Part shown: positions 33,145-43,269 of the stretch, piece by piece | Layout of the letters: the number at the start of each line of letters is the position of its first letter | How positions within the stretch are numbered: position 1 is the first letter of the stretch | Source: Kutzneria kofuensis | GTDB taxonomy: Bacteria > Actinomycetota > Actinomycetes > Mycobacteriales > Pseudonocardiaceae | Reading direction: 5' to 3' | DNA length: 64,000 bases | Assembly: GCF_014203355.1 (NCBI RefSeq) | Contig: NZ_JACHIR010000001.1 | Coordinates: 1,216,038 to 1,280,037 of the forward strand | Position numbers and translations under genes: made by a program | The notes under the pieces: generated by a model | What the model was told of the DNA's origin: nothing | Databases searched by the model: none | The model's input: only the letters and a program-made list of their open reading frames with translations

Positions 33145-35997
33145 TCAGCCGAGTGAGCTCAGCGCGGCCTCGGTCGCCGCGATCTGGTCGGACTGGCCGA
33201 GCGCCTGCCACAGGCCCAGCGCCAGCCCCAGGTCGCGGCGGGCCGCGCCGGTGTCGCCGAGACGGGCGGCCAGCTCGCCGAGCTGTTGCCGGCATTCCGC
33301 CTCGTTGCGGTGGTCCCCGTTGAGCCGGAACACCTCGGCCGCGCGGGCCAGGGCCGATTCCGCGCGGCCGCGGTCGCCGAGGTCCGCGTACATGCCGCCG
33401 ATCCGTTGCTCGGTGTAGGCGGCGCAGCGCTCGTCGTTGATCTCGTTGAAGATCGACAGGGCCTGGGTGAGGCACCGCAGCGCCGTGGTCACGTCGTGAC
33501 ACTTGCTCAACACCCGCAGGATCACGGCCTCCCGGTGCCGGTCCCCCAGGCCCCGGGCGATCCGCAGCCCGTCCTCGATCATCGCCTTGGCGTCGTCGTC
33601 ATGGCCCCGCTCGAACAGCATCACGCCGACGGCGGCGCGCAGCTGCGCCTCCGCGTGCCGATGCCCGACGGCGGCGAGCAGTTCCAGTGATCCGGTCGCG
33701 TCCCGCAGCGCCTGGTCGTGTTCGGCGAGCACGCGGCGCACGGTGGACAGGTTCGCCAGCGCGAGCGCCTCGCCCCATCGGTCCCCGATGCCACGGTAGA
33801 GCTCCAGGCATCGGTTGAGCGCCCGGATGGCCTTCTCTTCCTCGTCGAGGTAGATGTGCACCTGGCCGAGACACAGCAGCAGCGCGGCCTCGCCGTGGGC
33901 GTTGCCGGTGGCCCGGGTCGCGTCCAGCGCGATCTGGTGGCTGCGGTTCCAGTCCTGGTACAGGCTTCGGTGGTCGTAGTACGGCACGGCGGCGACCGCC
34001 AGTTCCCAGGCCGGCTCGTCCAGCTCCCAGTCGGCCGCGAGCTGCATGGCCCGCAGCAGCGTGCCCCGCTCGGCGTCGAACCAGGCGACCGGATCGACCA
34101 CGGTGTACGACGGCGACCAGCGCGGCGAACGACCCGGGGTCTGCTGGAAAAGGCTGGGATAGAACAGATCCCGCGCCTGCTCGGCCAGCGCCAGCCAGGC
34201 CGCGAGCACCCGTTCGACGGCCGCCCGGCGCTCCTGCACCGGGTAGCGCTCGGCCTCCTCGGCGGCATAGGCGCGCAGCAGATCGTGCAGCCGGTACCTC
34301 GGCTGCCCGACGCGGTCGGTCGCCACCAGTCGCACGAGATTGGCGTCGACCAGCACATCCAGCACGTCCTCGACGTCGTGCCCGCCGAGCAGCGGCTCGA
34401 CCACCCAGGCGGGCAGGGTCTCCGGACCGAGCAGCCCCAGCAGCCGGAACGCCCGCGCGGCCGGCTCGGGCAGCAGGCGCAGGCTCAGCTCGAAGTTGGC
34501 CCGCACGTCGAGATCACCGACCCGCAGTTCGCGCAGCCGCTGCGACTCGTCCGCCAACCGGTCCCGCAACACCTGCAACGTCCACGCCTGCCGGCTGGCG
34601 AGCCGGGCGCCGGTGATCCGGATGGCCAGCGGCAGGTACCCGCACAGCCGGACGATCGCGTCGGCCGAGTCCGCCTCGCGCTCGACCCGCTCCGCGCCGA
34701 CGACGCGGGCGAGCAGCTGGCGGGCGTCCTCCGGCGGCAGCACGTCCAGTTCGAGGTGATCGGCACCGGTCAGGTCGGCCAGCCGGTGCCTGCTGGTCAC
34801 CACCACCGCGCAGCCGCCGGACGACGGGAGCAGCGGACGCACCTGCTGCGCGCCAGCCGCGTCGTCGAGCAGCACCAGCATCCGGCGGTCGGCGAGCCGT
34901 GACCGGTACAGCGCGGCCCGCTCGTGCAGGCCGGCCGGCATGACCGCGTCGGTGACGCCGAGCGCGCGCAGCAACTCGGCCAGCAGCATCGCCGGATCGC
35001 GCGGCACCTCGGACGTGCCGGCCAGGTCGAGGTAGAGCTGCCCGTCGGGAAACCGCTCCCGCGCCTGGTAGCTCGCGTGTACGGCCAGCGTGGACTTGCC
35101 GCTGCCGGGCGCGCCGACGATGACCGCCACCCGTCCCTCGGTCAGCAGCCCGAGCAACCGGCCGAGCGGCTCGGTCCGGCCGGTGAAGTCCGGGATGTCC
35201 GCCGGCAGCTGCGAGATCGGCCGCTGCTCAGCCGCCGTCGTGGTCAAGTGCAGCGCCGGGTCGGCCCGCAGGATCTGGGCATGCACGCGCTGGAGCCCGT
35301 GGCCCGGATTGGCGCCGAGCTCGTCGGCCAGCAGGCGCCGGATGTCCTGGTAGACCGCCAGCGCGTCGGCCTGGCGGCCGCTGCGGTAGAGCGCGATCAT
35401 CAGCAGTTCGCGCACCCGTTCCCGGTACGGATGCTCGGTCGCCAGCCGGGACAGCTCGGGCACTGCCAGCGCGTGTTCGCCCCGGAGCAGGTCGAGTTCG
35501 GCCATGTCCTCCAGCGCGCCGAAGCGGTACTCGTCCAGCCGCGCGCGTTCGGTGTCGGCGGCCGGGGTGTCGATGCCGCTGAACGCCGGCCCGCGCCACA
35601 ACGCCATCGCGTCGGCGAGCCGCTGCCGGGCCGTGACCAGGTCACCGCCGCTCTTCCGCTCCCGCGCGTGCGCCAGACCAGTGGCGAACTGGGCGCTGTC
35701 GAGCTGCTCCGGCGTCACCCGGAGCAGGTACCCGGTGCCAACGGTGAGCAGCGTGCCGTCGGCCAGGTCGAGCGATCGCCGCACGTCGCCGACGTATTTC
35801 TGGACCAGGTTGACCGCGCTTCGCGCAGGTTGGCCGCCCCAGACGCAGTCGATGATCTGGTCCCGCTCGACCCGGTGGTTGGCGTGCAGCAACAGCAGCC
35901 CGAGCACCTGACGGCGCTTGCCGTCGCCAAGGCCGACCGGTTCGGGGCCACGCCACGCGGTGACCGGTCCGAGCACCCCAAAACGAACTTCTGGCAC
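33145..35997 (-). CDS. AfsR/SARP-family regulator (OmpR-type DNA-binding, BTAD, NB-ARC, TPR)
   Basis: A 950-residue transcriptional activator of the kind that controls secondary metabolism and development. Order: winged helix (about 1-92: GLGDGKRRQVLGLLLLHANH, GTLLTVGTGYLLRV), bacterial activator domain (95-245: FATGLAHARERKSGGDLVTA, RYRERVRELL-like helix), NB-ARC ATPase with Walker A GAPGSGKST (about 295-303) and MLVLLDDAAGAQQVRPLLP, then C-terminal tetratricopeptide repeats (for example RAESALARAAEVFRLNGDHR). All domains are complete. It is divergent from the large secreted protein at 36121, its most likely local target. Confidence 0.92.
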   Translation of the reverse strand: MPEVRFGVLGPVTAWRGPEPVGLGDGKRRQVLGLLLLHANHRVERDQIIDCVWGGQPARSAVNLVQKYVGDVRRSLDLADGTLLTVGTGYLLRVTPEQLDSAQFATGLAHARERKSGGDLVTARQRLADAMALWRGPAFSGIDTPAADTERARLDEYRFGALEDMAELDLLRGEHALAVPELSRLATEHPYRERVRELLMIALYRSGRQADALAVYQDIRRLLADELGANPGHGLQRVHAQILRADPALHLTTTAAEQRPISQLPADIPDFTGRTEPLGRLLGLLTEGRVAVIVGAPGSGKSTLAVHASYQARERFPDGQLYLDLAGTSEVPRDPAMLLAELLRALGVTDAVMPAGLHERAALYRSRLADRRMLVLLDDAAGAQQVRPLLPSSGGCAVVVTSRHRLADLTGADHLELDVLPPEDARQLLARVVGAERVEREADSADAIVRLCGYLPLAIRITGARLASRQAWTLQVLRDRLADESQRLRELRVGDLDVRANFELSLRLLPEPAARAFRLLGLLGPETLPAWVVEPLLGGHDVEDVLDVLVDANLVRLVATDRVGQPRYRLHDLLRAYAAEEAERYPVQERRAAVERVLAAWLALAEQARDLFYPSLFQQTPGRSPRWSPSYTVVDPVAWFDAERGTLLRAMQLAADWELDEPAWELAVAAVPYYDHRSLYQDWNRSHQIALDATRATGNAHGEAALLLCLGQVHIYLDEEEKAIRALNRCLELYRGIGDRWGEALALANLSTVRRVLAEHDQALRDATGSLELLAAVGHRHAEAQLRAAVGVMLFERGHDDDAKAMIEDGLRIARGLGDRHREAVILRVLSKCHDVTTALRCLTQALSIFNEINDERCAAYTEQRIGGMYADLGDRGRAESALARAAEVFRLNGDHRNEAECRQQLGELAARLGDTGAARRDLGLALGLWQALGQSDQIAATEAALSSLG

Positions 35998-36120
35998 GAA
36001 AGCCCCCTTCGTGCTGCGCAGGATACCCCGCTGACCGGCGACGTTCCGTCGGATTGCAGCGACGGTGCAGCGCCCGCTGGCACGATCCCGGCGCGGTGCC
36101 CGCCAGCCGGAGAGGCCACG

Positions 36121-39100
36121 ATGATCCCGAGACGCCTGCTTTCCCTAGCCTGTTCGATCGCGCTCCTGCTCGGCGTCGTCCAGTCCGTGCAGCTGCCGGC
36201 CGCCCAGGCCCACGACGGTCACGACCAGTCCGTGGCGGTCGCACCCGCGATGGGTGCCAGCATCGAAACGGTGAGCCCACGCTGGTGGGAGGGTGACGAC
36301 ATTCTCGTCACCGGCCGCGGCCATCCCGACGGTTACACCCTGTACGTGGCGCTGGAGAAGGAGAAGTACGTTCTGCGGCCGCTCGCGACGATCCGGCCCG
36401 CCGGGTACGACGCGGACGACTGGCTCGGCTACACGTGCCTGACCGGCGATCGCCGGTACGCCGTCGCGACGCTCATCCCGCGCTGGGCGGTCAACGTCCC
36501 CCGCCTGCGGGACCGGGGTGGCCTGGCGTACGTGGTGGACACCAAGGACGGCACGATCCGGCCACTGGCCAACGAGGTGGCGTTCAAGTACCACGCCACC
36601 AACTGCGGCGCCGGTTCGAAGGTCGCCCTGATGCGCAACCTCGGCGACGACCAGCAGGCCTCGGAGGTGCTGGTCGCGGACGCGGCGAACGGCAAGGTCA
36701 CCAGCCTGGGCGTGGTCCCGAAGCAGTTGACGTCACCGGTGCCGGACGGCGACGCCGCGGTGGCGCTGGGCGAGGGCGGCGTACTGGCGCTGCGGCCCGG
36801 CGGCCAGACCTCGGTACGGGCCAAGGTCGACGGGGCCGTGCCGTATCGCCTGGTCGCCCGGGGTACCGGTCAGACGCTGGCGGTCCAGCGCGGTGACAAC
36901 GTCGAGGCCTACGCGGTCGACGGCGGACGGCTGACGCCGGCCGCGTCGGGGCCCAAGGCCGGCGCGCAGGTGTTCGCGTCGGACTCCCCCGCCCCTCGCG
37001 TCGCCGGCCTCGGCGTCGCCGGCGGTCGGGTGGCGAGTCCTCGGCTGACCCGCGCCGACGGGCCCGACGTGATCGCCCGTGACCTGGTGCCCGACGCCGT
37101 CAGCGCCGAGGGCAAGGTGGTGCTGGCGACCACCACCGCCGGGTCCGTCAGCCAGCGGACCGTGCGGGCGGACGAGGAGTCCGACACCACGCTGGCCCAG
37201 CCCGGCGCCGACGAGAAGCGGCTCTTCGCCGCGGCAACCGGCCAGTTGCTCGCCGGCCGGTTCCCGGCGGACTCGGCGTCGTCGGTGTCCGAGGCGGTGC
37301 CGGCGACCGTCACCCAGGCGAGGCAGTTCGGCCCCGCCGCGAACTCCACCACGCCGAAGTGCGCCGTGCCGCGCAACGAGCCGACGCGGATGGCCTACGG
37401 CGCCAACGACGTGCAGGCCAGCTGGGCCGTCGAGCAGGCGAGCCGGAACTCGTTGCCGGCCCGGCCGGCGGACTACCTCAAGAGCGGTCTCCCGGCGTAC
37501 GGACCGAGCAGCGACTTCGCCCTGCCCACGCTCAAGCCCGCGGGCGGCAACGTGCCGCCGGCGCTGTTCGAGGGCGTGCTGGCGCAGGAGTCGGCCTACC
37601 GCCAGGCCTCGCGGCGTACGCTGCCCGGTTCCGGTGGGAACTCGGTCATCGGCAACTACTACGGCGCCGGCGGCACGCTCGACGTCATCGACTACGCCAA
37701 TGCCGACTGCGGCTACGGCATCTCGCAGGTCACCACGGGCATGGCCGCGGCGGACACCTCGATCACGCCCAACGGCAAGGCCAAGATCGCCATCGACTAC
37801 GCGGAGAACATCCAGGCCGGGATGAACATCCTGGTCAAGAAGTGGAACCAGCTGCTGGACGCCGGCATCAAGCTCAACGACGCCAACCCGAAGATCGTCG
37901 AGAACTGGTACTTCGCGCTGTGGGCCTACAACTCCGGCGTGCAGCCGGGCCCGCAGTTCGGCAACACCACCGGCTGCACGCCGAGCCCGTCCTGCACGGA
38001 CGCGTTCGGCAACTGGGGACTCGGCTGGAGCAACAACCCCCGCAACCCGGACTATCCGCCGAACCGCAACGTCTTCCTCCGGACGACCTACGCCGACGCC
38101 GAGCACCCCGGCGACTGGCCGTACCAGGAACGGGTCCTCGGCTGGGCCGAGACGCCCATCAAGAACTACAAGGGCGAGGACGCCTACAAGCCGGCGAATC
38201 GGGGCGCGGCCAACTACTATCCGCCGATCGACTCGTTCTGCACCGCGGCGAACTCCTGCGATCCCAAGACGGTCACGGGCTGCACCCGCGCCGACTTCCG
38301 GTGCTGGTGGCACGTGCCGGTGACGGTGAAGCGGTGCGACCCACTGGGCGCCTGCACCACATCCGACTTCACCACGGCGGCGGGCGCGCCGGAGCCGTCG
38401 GCCCCCAATCCGTGGGAGCCTGCCTGCGACTCCGACCTGGGACCGGCGGCGGTCATTGTGGACGACATCCCCGATCCGTCGAAGAACATCTTCTGCCCCA
38501 ACCGGAACTGGACCAACCGCGGCACCTTCGGCTACGAGGTCGGCAAGGACGCGACCGGGGCGCCGCTCGGCGTCATCGACTTCCACCAGGCGGCCGTCGG
38601 CCTGGGCGGGCACATCTTCTTCACCGGGAACCGGGTCGCATCGGACACCGCGCACAGGGTCACCGGCACGTGGAAGCCGACCAGCCTCAAGCCGGGCCCG
38701 TACGTGGTGCGGGCGCACATTCCTCGCGCGGGGGCGAGCGTGTCGTCGGCGGTGTACAAGATCACCACCGCTGACGGCACGGTGCACGAGAAGGTGATCA
38801 ACCAGCACGAGCACTACAACCACTGGAAGACGCTGGGCGCGTTCTTCCTGGACGCCAACGCGCAGGTGCAGCTGAGCAACGTCACCCAGAACGACGTCAT
38901 CGGCGGCGCCGGCACGGTCGCGTTCGACGCGATGGCCTTCGTGCCGGCGACGGGCACGGTCGTGGAGGAGAAGATCGGCGCCTACGCCTACTTCGACCCC
39001 GACCAGGACCTGACCGCCTCCGAGACGTCATCTTGGCTCGCCGGGCCGCTGGCCGGTCCTCAGCAGCTGTACGACTGGGGATCCGACCGGGCGGCCGCGC

Positions 39101-40212
39101 TGTCCGTGCAGGGCGGCACCGCGACCCGGGCGATGGGCGGCCGGTTCCTCAGCGAGATCCGCGACGCCCACGACCGGCCGGACGCCGATGACGACGGCAT
39201 CAGCCCGGCCACCGTGCTGAACGAGTCGAACGAACTGGGCTACCGGCCGAACTCGGCCACCCAGCCCGCGGCCTTCGACACCGACGCGAACGCGTACAAG
39301 ATCCGGTCGACCGCGGTGGTGAGCTACGTCCGCGGCGCCGACGGCAAGATCATCGAGGGGTCGGCCGACGTCGACTACGCGCAGCGGGCCGGCAACACGC
39401 ACCTGCCGAGGTTCATGACGGAGTTCTTCGACGCGGTGGCCCAGGACTACGGCATCGCCAAGCCGGACCTCGGCTACTCGACGACGGACCTGAACAGCTA
39501 CGACCACCAGATCCGCAACGTCCCGTCGAACGGCGGCTACTTCCCGGCCCGGGCGCTGAAACCCGCCGGCAAGGCGCCGCGGCTGACCGATGAGACGGGA
39601 GCACCGGGCAACTCCTGTGTGGCCGCGCTGTACACCTCGGGCGGGGTCGACGGCTATCGGCCGATGCTGGGCGTCGGCTATGTGTCCGCGCGGGTCGAGG
39701 CCTGGAAGGACCAGGTCAAGGACCGCGGTGACATCCCGGCGCCGGTCAAGGACATGGCCGACGACATCTACCAGATCTGGTTCGACACCGGACCGATCAA
39801 CGGGGTGCCGCCAACCGGCTCGATCTTCAACCAGGCGCCGCCGATCTGGCAGGAGCTGAACTTCACCATCTGCGGCAACGGCAAGCTGCTCAACCCGCAG
39901 ACCGGCACGCCGGTGCTCCGGGCGGCGTGGATGACCGACCAGTACCTCTACCGCGACGGCCAGGCCATCAACCTCGACGGCAGCACCCGGTTCACCGCCG
40001 GGCCGGTCATGACCGGTGACTTCGTCCGGTTCAGCCGCGTGCCCGGCGGATCCGCCTGGGACAACCCGTTCGGCGACTGCGACACCGACACCGGCCGGTC
40101 CGGCAATCCCTGGGGGATGACCGCGGGCCTCAACGCGCCGGGAACCGATCCGGACAAGGCACACTTCTGCCTCGACAAGGATCTCGGCGTCGATCCGGAC
40201 GCGGGCGGCTAG
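36121..40212 (+). CDS. Very large secreted protein with lysozyme-like and golvesin-type domains
   Basis: A 1,363-residue exported protein. Signal peptide 1-30 (RRLLSLACSIALLLGVVQSV; cleavage near AQA). The first 450 residues look like a beta-propeller-type region (LYVALEKEKYVLRPLATIRP). Residues about 475-640 resemble a transglycosylase/lysozyme fold: LFEGVLAQESAYRQAS with a candidate catalytic Glu, CGYGISQVTTGM and YFALWAYNSGV. About 820-945 is a golvesin C-terminal-like domain (VTGTWKPTSLKPGPYVVRAH; NHWKTLGAFFL). The ATG at 36121 has ggagagg upstream; the open frame extending back to 34924 is antisense to the AfsR gene. It may remodel peptidoglycan or bind the cell surface. Confidence 0.85.
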   Translation: MIPRRLLSLACSIALLLGVVQSVQLPAAQAHDGHDQSVAVAPAMGASIETVSPRWWEGDDILVTGRGHPDGYTLYVALEKEKYVLRPLATIRPAGYDADDWLGYTCLTGDRRYAVATLIPRWAVNVPRLRDRGGLAYVVDTKDGTIRPLANEVAFKYHATNCGAGSKVALMRNLGDDQQASEVLVADAANGKVTSLGVVPKQLTSPVPDGDAAVALGEGGVLALRPGGQTSVRAKVDGAVPYRLVARGTGQTLAVQRGDNVEAYAVDGGRLTPAASGPKAGAQVFASDSPAPRVAGLGVAGGRVASPRLTRADGPDVIARDLVPDAVSAEGKVVLATTTAGSVSQRTVRADEESDTTLAQPGADEKRLFAAATGQLLAGRFPADSASSVSEAVPATVTQARQFGPAANSTTPKCAVPRNEPTRMAYGANDVQASWAVEQASRNSLPARPADYLKSGLPAYGPSSDFALPTLKPAGGNVPPALFEGVLAQESAYRQASRRTLPGSGGNSVIGNYYGAGGTLDVIDYANADCGYGISQVTTGMAAADTSITPNGKAKIAIDYAENIQAGMNILVKKWNQLLDAGIKLNDANPKIVENWYFALWAYNSGVQPGPQFGNTTGCTPSPSCTDAFGNWGLGWSNNPRNPDYPPNRNVFLRTTYADAEHPGDWPYQERVLGWAETPIKNYKGEDAYKPANRGAANYYPPIDSFCTAANSCDPKTVTGCTRADFRCWWHVPVTVKRCDPLGACTTSDFTTAAGAPEPSAPNPWEPACDSDLGPAAVIVDDIPDPSKNIFCPNRNWTNRGTFGYEVGKDATGAPLGVIDFHQAAVGLGGHIFFTGNRVASDTAHRVTGTWKPTSLKPGPYVVRAHIPRAGASVSSAVYKITTADGTVHEKVINQHEHYNHWKTLGAFFLDANAQVQLSNVTQNDVIGGAGTVAFDAMAFVPATGTVVEEKIGAYAYFDPDQDLTASETSSWLAGPLAGPQQLYDWGSDRAAALSVQGGTATRAMGGRFLSEIRDAHDRPDADDDGISPATVLNESNELGYRPNSATQPAAFDTDANAYKIRSTAVVSYVRGADGKIIEGSADVDYAQRAGNTHLPRFMTEFFDAVAQDYGIAKPDLGYSTTDLNSYDHQIRNVPSNGGYFPARALKPAGKAPRLTDETGAPGNSCVAALYTSGGVDGYRPMLGVGYVSARVEAWKDQVKDRGDIPAPVKDMADDIYQIWFDTGPINGVPPTGSIFNQAPPIWQELNFTICGNGKLLNPQTGTPVLRAAWMTDQYLYRDGQAINLDGSTRFTAGPVMTGDFVRFSRVPGGSAWDNPFGDCDTDTGRSGNPWGMTAGLNAPGTDPDKAHFCLDKDLGVDPDAGG

Positions 40213-40249
40213 TGCACGTAGTAGAGGCTCAACCACGAGAGGGGACCAC

Positions 40250-40726
40250 ATGCGCTTCACCCTGATTCGCCGCATCGCCTGTGTCGCGATGATCACCGGC
40301 CTCGGCCTGCTGGGGCTGGACGCCGCGCCGGCCATGGCCGTCGGCTGCACGTACAACAGCTGCAACGGCAAGGACCCGCAGGCCATGGGGTGCTCGTCGG
40401 GGGCAAGCAACCTCGAGCAGTACACCAACAACTGGGGCGACTACGTCGAGCTCCGGTACTCGCCGACCTGCGGCACGGTCTGGACCCGGTTGACCACCAC
40501 GAACTGTTTCTGGGACCACCCCGTGCTCGAGGTCGGGTACATCGACTACTACGGCCACTACACGCTGCAGGGCCGGTACGTGGGCAAGACGGCGCTGTGC
40601 AACGAGGGCACCCGGCAAAGCTGGTCGCCGATGTCGTCCTCCCGGCGTGAGCGGATGAAGTACGAGTCCGACTACGAGAAGTCCGGCACGAAGGTCCACC
40701 TGACCGGCTGCAACGACTGCTACTGA
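40250..40726 (+). CDS. Secreted DUF2690 protein
   Basis: A 158-residue exported protein. Signal peptide 1-30 (MRFTLIRRIACVAMITGLGL, cleavage near AMA). The mature part has CNGKDPQAMGCSSGA and VELRYSPTCGTVWTR, the DUF2690 signature, and eight or more cysteines that are probably disulfide bonded outside the cell. It starts 37 bp after the large secreted protein with gagagggg upstream, so probably co-transcribed with it. Confidence 0.85.
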   Translation: MRFTLIRRIACVAMITGLGLLGLDAAPAMAVGCTYNSCNGKDPQAMGCSSGASNLEQYTNNWGDYVELRYSPTCGTVWTRLTTTNCFWDHPVLEVGYIDYYGHYTLQGRYVGKTALCNEGTRQSWSPMSSSRRERMKYESDYEKSGTKVHLTGCNDCY

Positions 40727-40735
40727 CCAGAACCA

Positions 40736-40773
40736 CCGCCGTTCCCGGTCACCACGGTGGCCGGGAACGGCGG
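40736..40773. terminator. Bidirectional terminator between convergent genes
   Basis: A 13-bp perfect inverted repeat (ccgccgttcccgg / ccgggaacggcgg) around 12 nt that can themselves pair. It lies between the DUF2690 stop and the end of the convergent phosphodiesterase gene. Confidence 0.8.
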
Positions 40774-40788
40774 CGCGGGCTCGAAAGG

Positions 40789-42375
40789 TCAGTGCAGGCC
40801 GGGCAGTACCTGCGTGTGTTCGATGCGCACCGCTTGCAGCGCACCAGGATTCAGCCGCAGCAGCGCCAGGATGCTCGGGGCGATCTGGGTGGTCGCCACC
40901 GGCGCGGCAACGGTCCGGTGGCCGCGCACGCCGGCGCCGGAGACGACCAGTGCGACGTCCCGGTCGTCGGGGGCGGCACCGCCGTGTTCGGCGATCTTCG
41001 ACTTCTTGCCGGTGTAGACCACACCGTACTGAGCGACGCCGACGAGGTCGGGCACGCGGGGATCACCGAGCGTGGTGTGGAAGTACGACTGTCCGGTGTG
41101 GACTGATGCCAGCCCGGACGAGACGAACGGTTTGGCGGCGCCGGAAATGCCGTTGCCGGTGCCGTTCTGCGCGAGCAGGTAGCGCTGCGCGAAGTCGAAC
41201 GCGGCGGCGGAACGGTCGTTGAGCCACAACAACATCGCGTCATCGTCGGTGGCGTGGGCCACCAGGTCGCCGGATCCCGGGTGGGCCGACTTCCACGCGG
41301 CGTTCAGGCCGTCCAGCAGCGGCCCGTCGTCGATGCGGGTCAGGGCCGCGGGGTCGGTCGGGGACTGGCCGTGCTTGGCGGACAGGATGATCGTGGTGCG
41401 GTCGGCCAGGTGCCGCTTGGCCAACTCCGCGGTCAGCGAACCGATTTCGTTGTCGACCGAGTCCAGTGCGCTGACCAGCAGCGGCCCGGGGGTGCCGTCG
41501 GCGAGGTAGCCGCCGGCCGGCAGCTTCTGCGCGGTGGACACGGTCTGGAAGTTCAGGCCGAAGATCGCCGGGGTGCCGACGCGGGTGCGGCCGGCGTGGT
41601 CGTAGCCGTCGATCTCGTTACGCACGGCCAACACCTTGTAGTGGTCGTACTGGCGCGTGGCGTTGTTGTCGGAGGTCCAGTCGCCGGTGCCGACGCTGCT
41701 GTTGATCTCCGGCGTGAACAGGTCCTGGATGCCCGTGCCGGACGGCCCGTTCAGGATCGCGTAGGCGGGGTGCTTGTCCGACCAGGCGGTGCGCAACCCG
41801 GCGGCGCGGACGACCTCGAAAACGGTGTTGACCTTGAGGTACTGGTTCGGCGGCACGGGCTTGCAGGTCGCCGGGTCGACCGGTAGCCCGGACGGCTGGA
41901 GCAGCGTCTGCGGCGCGCCGGTCATGCCGAGGATCGAATTCGGCAGCCCGGCGAGGCCCTGCCCGGCGTCCAGGGCGGTCTTGTCCTTGTCCAGGTCCTC
42001 GGTGAGGTCGACCTCGGCGCCGGGCTGCGCGTCCGCGCAGTTGGTGGTGCCGGCGGGCAGCAGGGCGTGGTTGTACGTGTCGTCGTAGTAGATCCCGGTG
42101 GTGGCGGGGTCGCCGCCGGTGAACTGGCCGACCATGCCGGGGAAGGAGTCGGACGGCACCGGGGTCTTCGCGTGCGAGTAGTCGACGCCGTCCCGGGTGA
42201 GCGCGGCGAGCGTCGAGTTCGGGTGCTGGTGCACGTACCAGGCCAGATCGGTGGCGTGCAGGCCGTCGACGGAGATCAGCAGCACGTGCCGGTCCGGCGC
42301 CGCCGCGGCGGCGGGCCCGGCCGCGGCGGCGAGCAAGCCCACCGCCGCCGCGGCGACCAAGGTTCTTCTGGGCAT
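40789..42375 (-). CDS. Secreted alkaline-phosphatase-superfamily phosphodiesterase
   Basis: A 528-residue exported enzyme with signal peptide 1-25 (ending AAAAA). It belongs to the type I phosphodiesterase/nucleotide pyrophosphatase group: VLLISVDGLHATDLAWYVHQ gives the first metal aspartate (D37) and region of the nucleophile, with TIILSAKHGQSPTDP and AEHGGAAPDDRDVALVVSG supplying further metal ligands. It probably hydrolyses phosphodiesters outside the cell. ATG at 42375. Convergent with DUF2690. Confidence 0.88.
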   Translation of the reverse strand: MPRRTLVAAAAVGLLAAAAGPAAAAAPDRHVLLISVDGLHATDLAWYVHQHPNSTLAALTRDGVDYSHAKTPVPSDSFPGMVGQFTGGDPATTGIYYDDTYNHALLPAGTTNCADAQPGAEVDLTEDLDKDKTALDAGQGLAGLPNSILGMTGAPQTLLQPSGLPVDPATCKPVPPNQYLKVNTVFEVVRAAGLRTAWSDKHPAYAILNGPSGTGIQDLFTPEINSSVGTGDWTSDNNATRQYDHYKVLAVRNEIDGYDHAGRTRVGTPAIFGLNFQTVSTAQKLPAGGYLADGTPGPLLVSALDSVDNEIGSLTAELAKRHLADRTTIILSAKHGQSPTDPAALTRIDDGPLLDGLNAAWKSAHPGSGDLVAHATDDDAMLLWLNDRSAAAFDFAQRYLLAQNGTGNGISGAAKPFVSSGLASVHTGQSYFHTTLGDPRVPDLVGVAQYGVVYTGKKSKIAEHGGAAPDDRDVALVVSGAGVRGHRTVAAPVATTQIAPSILALLRLNPGALQAVRIEHTQVLPGLH

Positions 42376-42465
42376 GTCGTTCGCACTCCCATCGCCGGCT
42401 ACTACGTTGCCGTAGAAGTAATAGGCGACGACGGTGTACTCGGCCTGAACGCGGCATGAACCGCG

Positions 42466-43269
42466 TCAGGCCGTTGTCACCTCGGCCTGGACGTCCACCC
42501 GCGTGACGGCCAGGTAGGCGACGATGCCGGCGATGAGCGCCGCCAGCACCAGGCTGACCGGTCCCCCGCCCAACCCGAGCCCGCCGGCGTCGGTCGGCTT
42601 GCCCAGCCAGTCCGCCACCGATGCACCCAACGGCCGGGTGACGACGTAGGCGAACCAGAAGCAGAAGACGCGGTTCCAGCCCCACCACCGGTAGCCCACG
42701 GCGGGCACGGCGATGACCGCCGCGAACAGCACAATCGACCCGAGATAGCCCAGATCGAGGGTCATTGCCGTCAGGTCACCGACCGCGGTACCCAGGGCGA
42801 AGGTGGCCACCACCGCGGCCCAATAGAACATTTCCCGGCGAGGCGTGTCGATGCTGTGCACCGACAGCGTCCGCTCGACCCGAAACCACAGCAGATAGAC
42901 CGCGAACAGCACGATTCCGTACAGCAGCGCGGAAAGCACGTACGGCACGCCAAATCCGACATGCAGCACGTCGGCGGCCATCGTGCCGAACACCCCGACC
43001 ATCACCACCGCGAACCAGTAGGCCCAGGCCCGGTAGCGCCGCATCGCGAACTGCACGACCAGCGACACCACAAACGCGGCAAACCCGCCCAACACGGCCG
43101 GAATCGGCGACAGCGCGCCCACCAGATAGTCCGACGCCGACTCCCCAAGCGCCGTCGACAATGCCTTGGCCAGCCAGAAGAAGACGGTGATCTCCGGAAC
43201 CCGCAGCGCGCGAACCGTGTTCCCACCGGATAACCTCACCGCGGCTGTGTTCCCCACCCTCATCGTCAC
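42466..43269 (-). CDS. COG4705-type polytopic membrane protein
   Basis: A 267-residue protein with about eight membrane segments in two similar halves. Each half has a K/R-P-EIT-like or GT-D signature: VPEITVFFWLAKALSTALGE and VFGTMAADVLHVGF in the first, FYWAAVVATFALGTAVGDLT and YVVTRPLGASVADWLG in the second, the typical pattern of COG4705. Transport of small molecules has been suggested for the family but not shown. Start at 43269 (ATG); an ATG two codons later is possible. Confidence 0.8.
   Translation of the reverse strand: MTMRVGNTAAVRLSGGNTVRALRVPEITVFFWLAKALSTALGESASDYLVGALSPIPAVLGGFAAFVVSLVVQFAMRRYRAWAYWFAVVMVGVFGTMAADVLHVGFGVPYVLSALLYGIVLFAVYLLWFRVERTLSVHSIDTPRREMFYWAAVVATFALGTAVGDLTAMTLDLGYLGSIVLFAAVIAVPAVGYRWWGWNRVFCFWFAYVVTRPLGASVADWLGKPTDAGGLGLGGGPVSLVLAALIAGIVAYLAVTRVDVQAEVTTA

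Noticed and set aside
34924..36120. Open frame continuing 399 codons upstream of the large secreted protein
   Set aside because: It is antisense to the well-supported AfsR-type gene; a ribosome site and signal peptide at 36121 give a clear start.
36733..38823. 696-codon minus-strand open frame
   Set aside because: Antisense shadow of the large secreted protein, rich in R, G and V without domains.
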